From Spirochaetaceae bacterium (GTDB taxonomy: Bacteria; Spirochaetota; Spirochaetia; SZUA-6; Bin103), in contig JAPPKD010000257.1 of assembly GCA_028820215.1 (NCBI GenBank), forward strand, positions 1 to 8,270: a stretch of DNA of 8,270 bases. Reading direction: 5' to 3'. The translations under genes were made by a program, and so were the position numbers. Positions within the stretch are counted from its first letter, which is position 1. Each line of letters opens with the position of its first letter. The notes beneath the pieces are model-generated. The model did not search any database. It was given only the letters and a program-made list of their open reading frames with translations, and was not told the DNA's origin. This document shows positions 6,731 through 8,270 of this stretch, one piece after another.

Positions 6731-7716
6731 TTACGCAAGGTTGAGCCGCGCCAGCTCCAGCAGTCCGCGTGCCTGGTCGGGTTGCACCCATCCGTCGGGC
6801 GTGCTCCCCGCGGGGGTATCGGTGATGACGACCGGATGGTGCAGGCCGTGGGTGGCTGGCGCCAGTGCCGCGCGGCGGGCGCCGGCCGGCGTGGCGCCGG
6901 TCCCGGCGTCGACGCGGCTCAGAGCGACCAGCGCGCCGCTCTGAACCCGCAGCACCGTGGCGAGGTGGCGCCCGTTCGGTAGGCGCCGGGTGCAGACCAC
7001 GGCGGCATCGCCGCCGCCGGGCCGGAGCACCGCCTGCGGGACCGCGCCGCGCTCCAGAGTTCGCAGGGTCCGGGTGAGTGCAGCCGCCCGCTCGTAGCGC
7101 CGCTCACCCGCTGCGGCGCTGATCCGGCGCCGCAGGGCTTGAGGGCGGAGGTGTCGCCCCGCAGCAGCGCGACTGCCTGTGCCACGGCCCGGGTATAGCG
7201 ATCCCGCCGCTGGGGTTCCTCGCAGACGGGGATGCAGTGACCGGCGTGGTAACGCGCGCATTTCCCCGTTCCGTCGAGGGTGCACGTGCGGAGCTGGAAG
7301 TAGTCGCTCACCGCGGCGATCAAGGCCTCGGTTTCCCGGTAGGAGAAGCACGGCCCGAACACCCGGTTGGGGTCGGAGGTCTCGGCGCCCCCTGGCCGAA
7401 TGCGCTCCAGCCGCGGAAACGGCCCTTCGCTCAAGCGAAGGTGCCACTGTCCCCGATCGAGCGGGTCGGCGCGATTGAGACGCGGTCCGTGGTACCGGAT
7501 GAGCGCGCTCTCCAGTACGGCCGCTTCGTACGAAGAGCGGGTGAGTATGACATCGACGGCTGCCGTTCGTGTGGCGACCGCCTGGCGACCGCGGCTGTCG
7601 AAGTGGGAGTGGACGCGGCGGCGCAGGTCGGCAGCCTTGCCGACGTAGATGACCTCGGCCGCCGCGTCCCGGAACAGGTAGCAACCGCTGGTGCGCGGTA
7701 TGCCTTCGAGATCTAC
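6731..7716 (-). pseudogene. Short UvrC/Cho-like GIY-YIG nuclease, frameshifted and without a normal start codon
   Basis: Read on the minus strand, the first frame gives a UvrC N-terminal half: GIPRTSGCYLFRD, EVIYVGKAADLRRRV (the GIY-YIG core with the catalytic Tyr and Arg), SYEAAVLESALIRYHGPRLN (the metal-binding Glu), then RVFGPCFSYRETEALI and the four cysteines of LRTCTLDGTGKCARYHAGHCIPVC, which match the UvrC Fe-S cluster. Near 7135-7140 homology moves to another frame, which supplies the UVR motif GERRYERAAALTRTLRTLE and a tail ending at TAA 6731-6733. One missing base in the AAGCCC run (minus strand) would restore a continuous protein of about 325 residues. There is no RNase H-like second nuclease domain, as in Cho. 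No ATG, GTG or TTG precedes the domain in frame (open from 7728); GTA 7716-7714 is where a start would be expected. It may be a sequencing error, a pseudogene or an unusual start. Confidence 0.75.
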
Positions 7717-8141
7717 TCCTGAGACGACTCAGCCTGCCCGTCGGACGAGTCGGAGGGCTGCGGCGCCTCCGGAGCCGGCGCGGCTGCCGCAGCAGCGGCC
7801 CTGGGCTTGGGGCCCGGCTTGCGTCCGCGCCTGCGTGTGGTGGTCGTGGGTGCGGCTTTCGCCGCCTTGTTGGCCTTGTCGAATTCGGCCTTCGTGCAGC
7901 GCTGCAACTGCAGCGTGCGGTCCTGGCCGCGCGCCTTGCGGATCTTGACGTACTTCTTGGACTTGGCGGCCGCTTCCAGAAGCGCCTCGCGCCCCTGGTT
8001 GATGTCCTCTTTGGCGGAGAACTTCAGAAAGCCTACCTGCTTGTCAGGGAGGCGGTCGATGAAGCGACGGTACTGCGCGATGACTTTCGGCGGAATTCCG
8101 GCTGCCTCCTTGGCATCACCGGGGATGATGAGCGTCGGCAC
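7713..8141 (-). CDS. Small basic protein of unknown function with AT-hook-like C-terminal segment
   Basis: A 142-residue protein I do not recognise. Residues 1-95 look folded and charged (MPTLIIPGDAKEAAG, then IPPKVIAQYRRFIDRLPDKQ, a helix near 50-62, and KYVKIRKARGQDRTLQLQRC at 63-82). A lysine- and alanine-rich stretch and four threonines lead to RRRGRKPGPKPR (103-114), similar to an AT-hook that binds the minor groove, followed by an Ala run and an acidic, Ser/Gln-rich tail. There is no signal peptide or membrane segment. The start is a GTG at 8141 with GAGGTG five bases upstream. Its TAG stop at 7713-7715 overlaps the open frame of the UvrC-like gene, suggesting cotranscription and possibly a DNA-related role. 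That role is inference. The Ala/Pro-rich tail is low complexity and uninformative. Confidence 0.75.
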   Translation of the reverse strand: MPTLIIPGDAKEAAGIPPKVIAQYRRFIDRLPDKQVGFLKFSAKEDINQGREALLEAAAKSKKYVKIRKARGQDRTLQLQRCTKAEFDKANKAAKAAPTTTTRRRGRKPGPKPRAAAAAAAPAPEAPQPSDSSDGQAESSQE

Positions 8142-8146
8142 GTTTT

Positions 8147-8152
8147 CACCTC
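8147..8152 (-). promoter_or_regulatory. Ribosome binding site of the AT-hook-like gene
   Basis: On the minus strand GAGGTG is followed by five bases (AAAAC) and GTG at 8141. This supports the GTG start. Confidence 0.6.
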
Positions 8153-8169
8153 GTATTGTATGGAATGTA

Positions 8170-8190
8170 GGACTCTGCCAAGGAGAGTCC
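8170..8190 (-). repeat. Hairpin at the predicted 5' end of the AT-hook gene transcript
   Basis: On the minus strand GGACTCT, a 7-base loop, then AGAGTCC: a perfect 7-bp stem. If the -10 box at 8197-8202 is used, the transcript would begin about base 8190, so the stem would form the first 21 bases of the mRNA, about 30 bases before the ribosome site. It could protect the 5' end or be a regulator site in DNA. Confidence 0.5.
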
Positions 8191-8196
8191 GGACGG

Positions 8197-8205
8197 AGTA
8201 TAGCA
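8197..8205 (-). promoter_or_regulatory. Extended -10 promoter for the AT-hook gene
   Basis: Minus strand TGCTATACT: a near-consensus -10 hexamer (TATACT) preceded by the TGn extension. No good -35 is seen 17 bases upstream, where the sequence belongs to the putative intron end. Extended -10 promoters can work without one. It would give a leader of about 49 bases before the GTG at 8141. Confidence 0.5.
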
Positions 8206-8215
8206 CTTTCCTATC

Positions 8216-8270
8216 GTACCGGGTAGGAGGCGGGGTCACCCCCGCCGTCCCCCCACACCACCGTACGTAC
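8216..8270 (-). mobile_element. 3' end of a group II intron (domain V 3' strand and domain VI), continues beyond the window
   Basis: On the minus strand the window edge starts GTACGTACGGTGGTGTGGGG, which resembles the 3' strand of group II intron domain V (compare GTACGTACGGT in the Lactococcus Ll.LtrB intron) and the linker after it. A hairpin follows: outer GGG/CCC, inner GGA/TCC, then GGCGGGG/CCCCGCC around a 4-base loop. A TA bulge on the 3' strand places the A at 8224 as a candidate branch point. The CCTACCC ending is typical of domain VI. The 3' splice boundary is uncertain, roughly 8216-8218. The catalytic triad of domain V and any reverse transcriptase gene would be outside the window. 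The match is from memory of intron ends, without a covariance search. Confidence 0.6.

Noticed and set aside
6731..7684. A single 317-codon minus-strand gene starting at 7684
   Set aside because: Only its C-terminal half (below about 7140) resembles UvrC; the first half is an out-of-frame reading of the GIY-YIG and cysteine region, so it is part of a frameshifted gene.
7237..7722. 161-codon plus-strand frame opposite the GIY-YIG gene
   Set aside because: The opposite strand has strong GIY-YIG and UvrC motifs; this frame has none.
7807..8226. 139-codon plus-strand frame opposite the AT-hook gene
   Set aside because: No ribosome site or family signal; the minus-strand gene has a promoter, ribosome site and sensible start.
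1..8270. CRISPR array, tRNA or rRNA genes, insertion sequence ends
   Set aside because: No regularly spaced repeats, cloverleaf or rRNA segments, and no transposase reading frame, were seen.

Overview
The window is GC-rich bacterial DNA (by eye about 70% G+C) with tight gene packing, overlapping start and stop codons and strong third-position GC bias. That bias creates long spurious reading frames on the opposite strand. Nothing fixes the phylum. The genes are bacterial, and the right edge carries what looks like the 3' end of a group II intron.

Left part, 1-6634, plus strand: a six-gene run that I read as the distal part of an N-methylglutamate (NMG) pathway operon for methylamine use. The order is mgdC (5' end outside the window), mgdD, gmaS, mgsA, mgsB, mgsC. 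GmaS joins methylamine to glutamate with ATP to give gamma-glutamylmethylamide. MgsABC is a glutamate synthase split into three proteins (amidotransferase, beta-helix domain, FMN/Fe-S domain) and would move the methylamino group to 2-oxoglutarate, giving N-methylglutamate. MgdABCD is a sarcosine-oxidase-like complex and would oxidise N-methylglutamate back to glutamate, releasing the methyl group as formaldehyde or methylene-tetrahydrofolate. mgdA and mgdB are expected just left of the window. Four of the five junctions overlap or leave 21 bases or fewer. The exception is a 42-base gap before gmaS that holds a perfect 7+1+7 palindrome, a possible operator.

Middle, 6635-6730: a short gap between convergent genes. 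A 7-bp hairpin sits over the last codons of mgsC, with no T-run.

Right part, 6731-8141, minus strand: a small basic protein with an AT-hook-like segment (7713-8141), overlapped at its end by a short UvrC/Cho-like gene (GIY-YIG nuclease, cysteine cluster, UVR motif) running to 6731. The UvrC-like gene is broken in this sequence: the reading frame changes near 7135-7140, consistent with loss of one base, and no ordinary start codon lies before the GIY-YIG domain. An extended -10 promoter and a hairpin at the predicted 5' end of the transcript precede the AT-hook gene.

Right edge, about 8216-8270: on the minus strand, the sequence matches the end of a group II intron (3' strand of domain V, linker, and a domain VI hairpin with a bulged A). 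The body of the intron would lie beyond the window.
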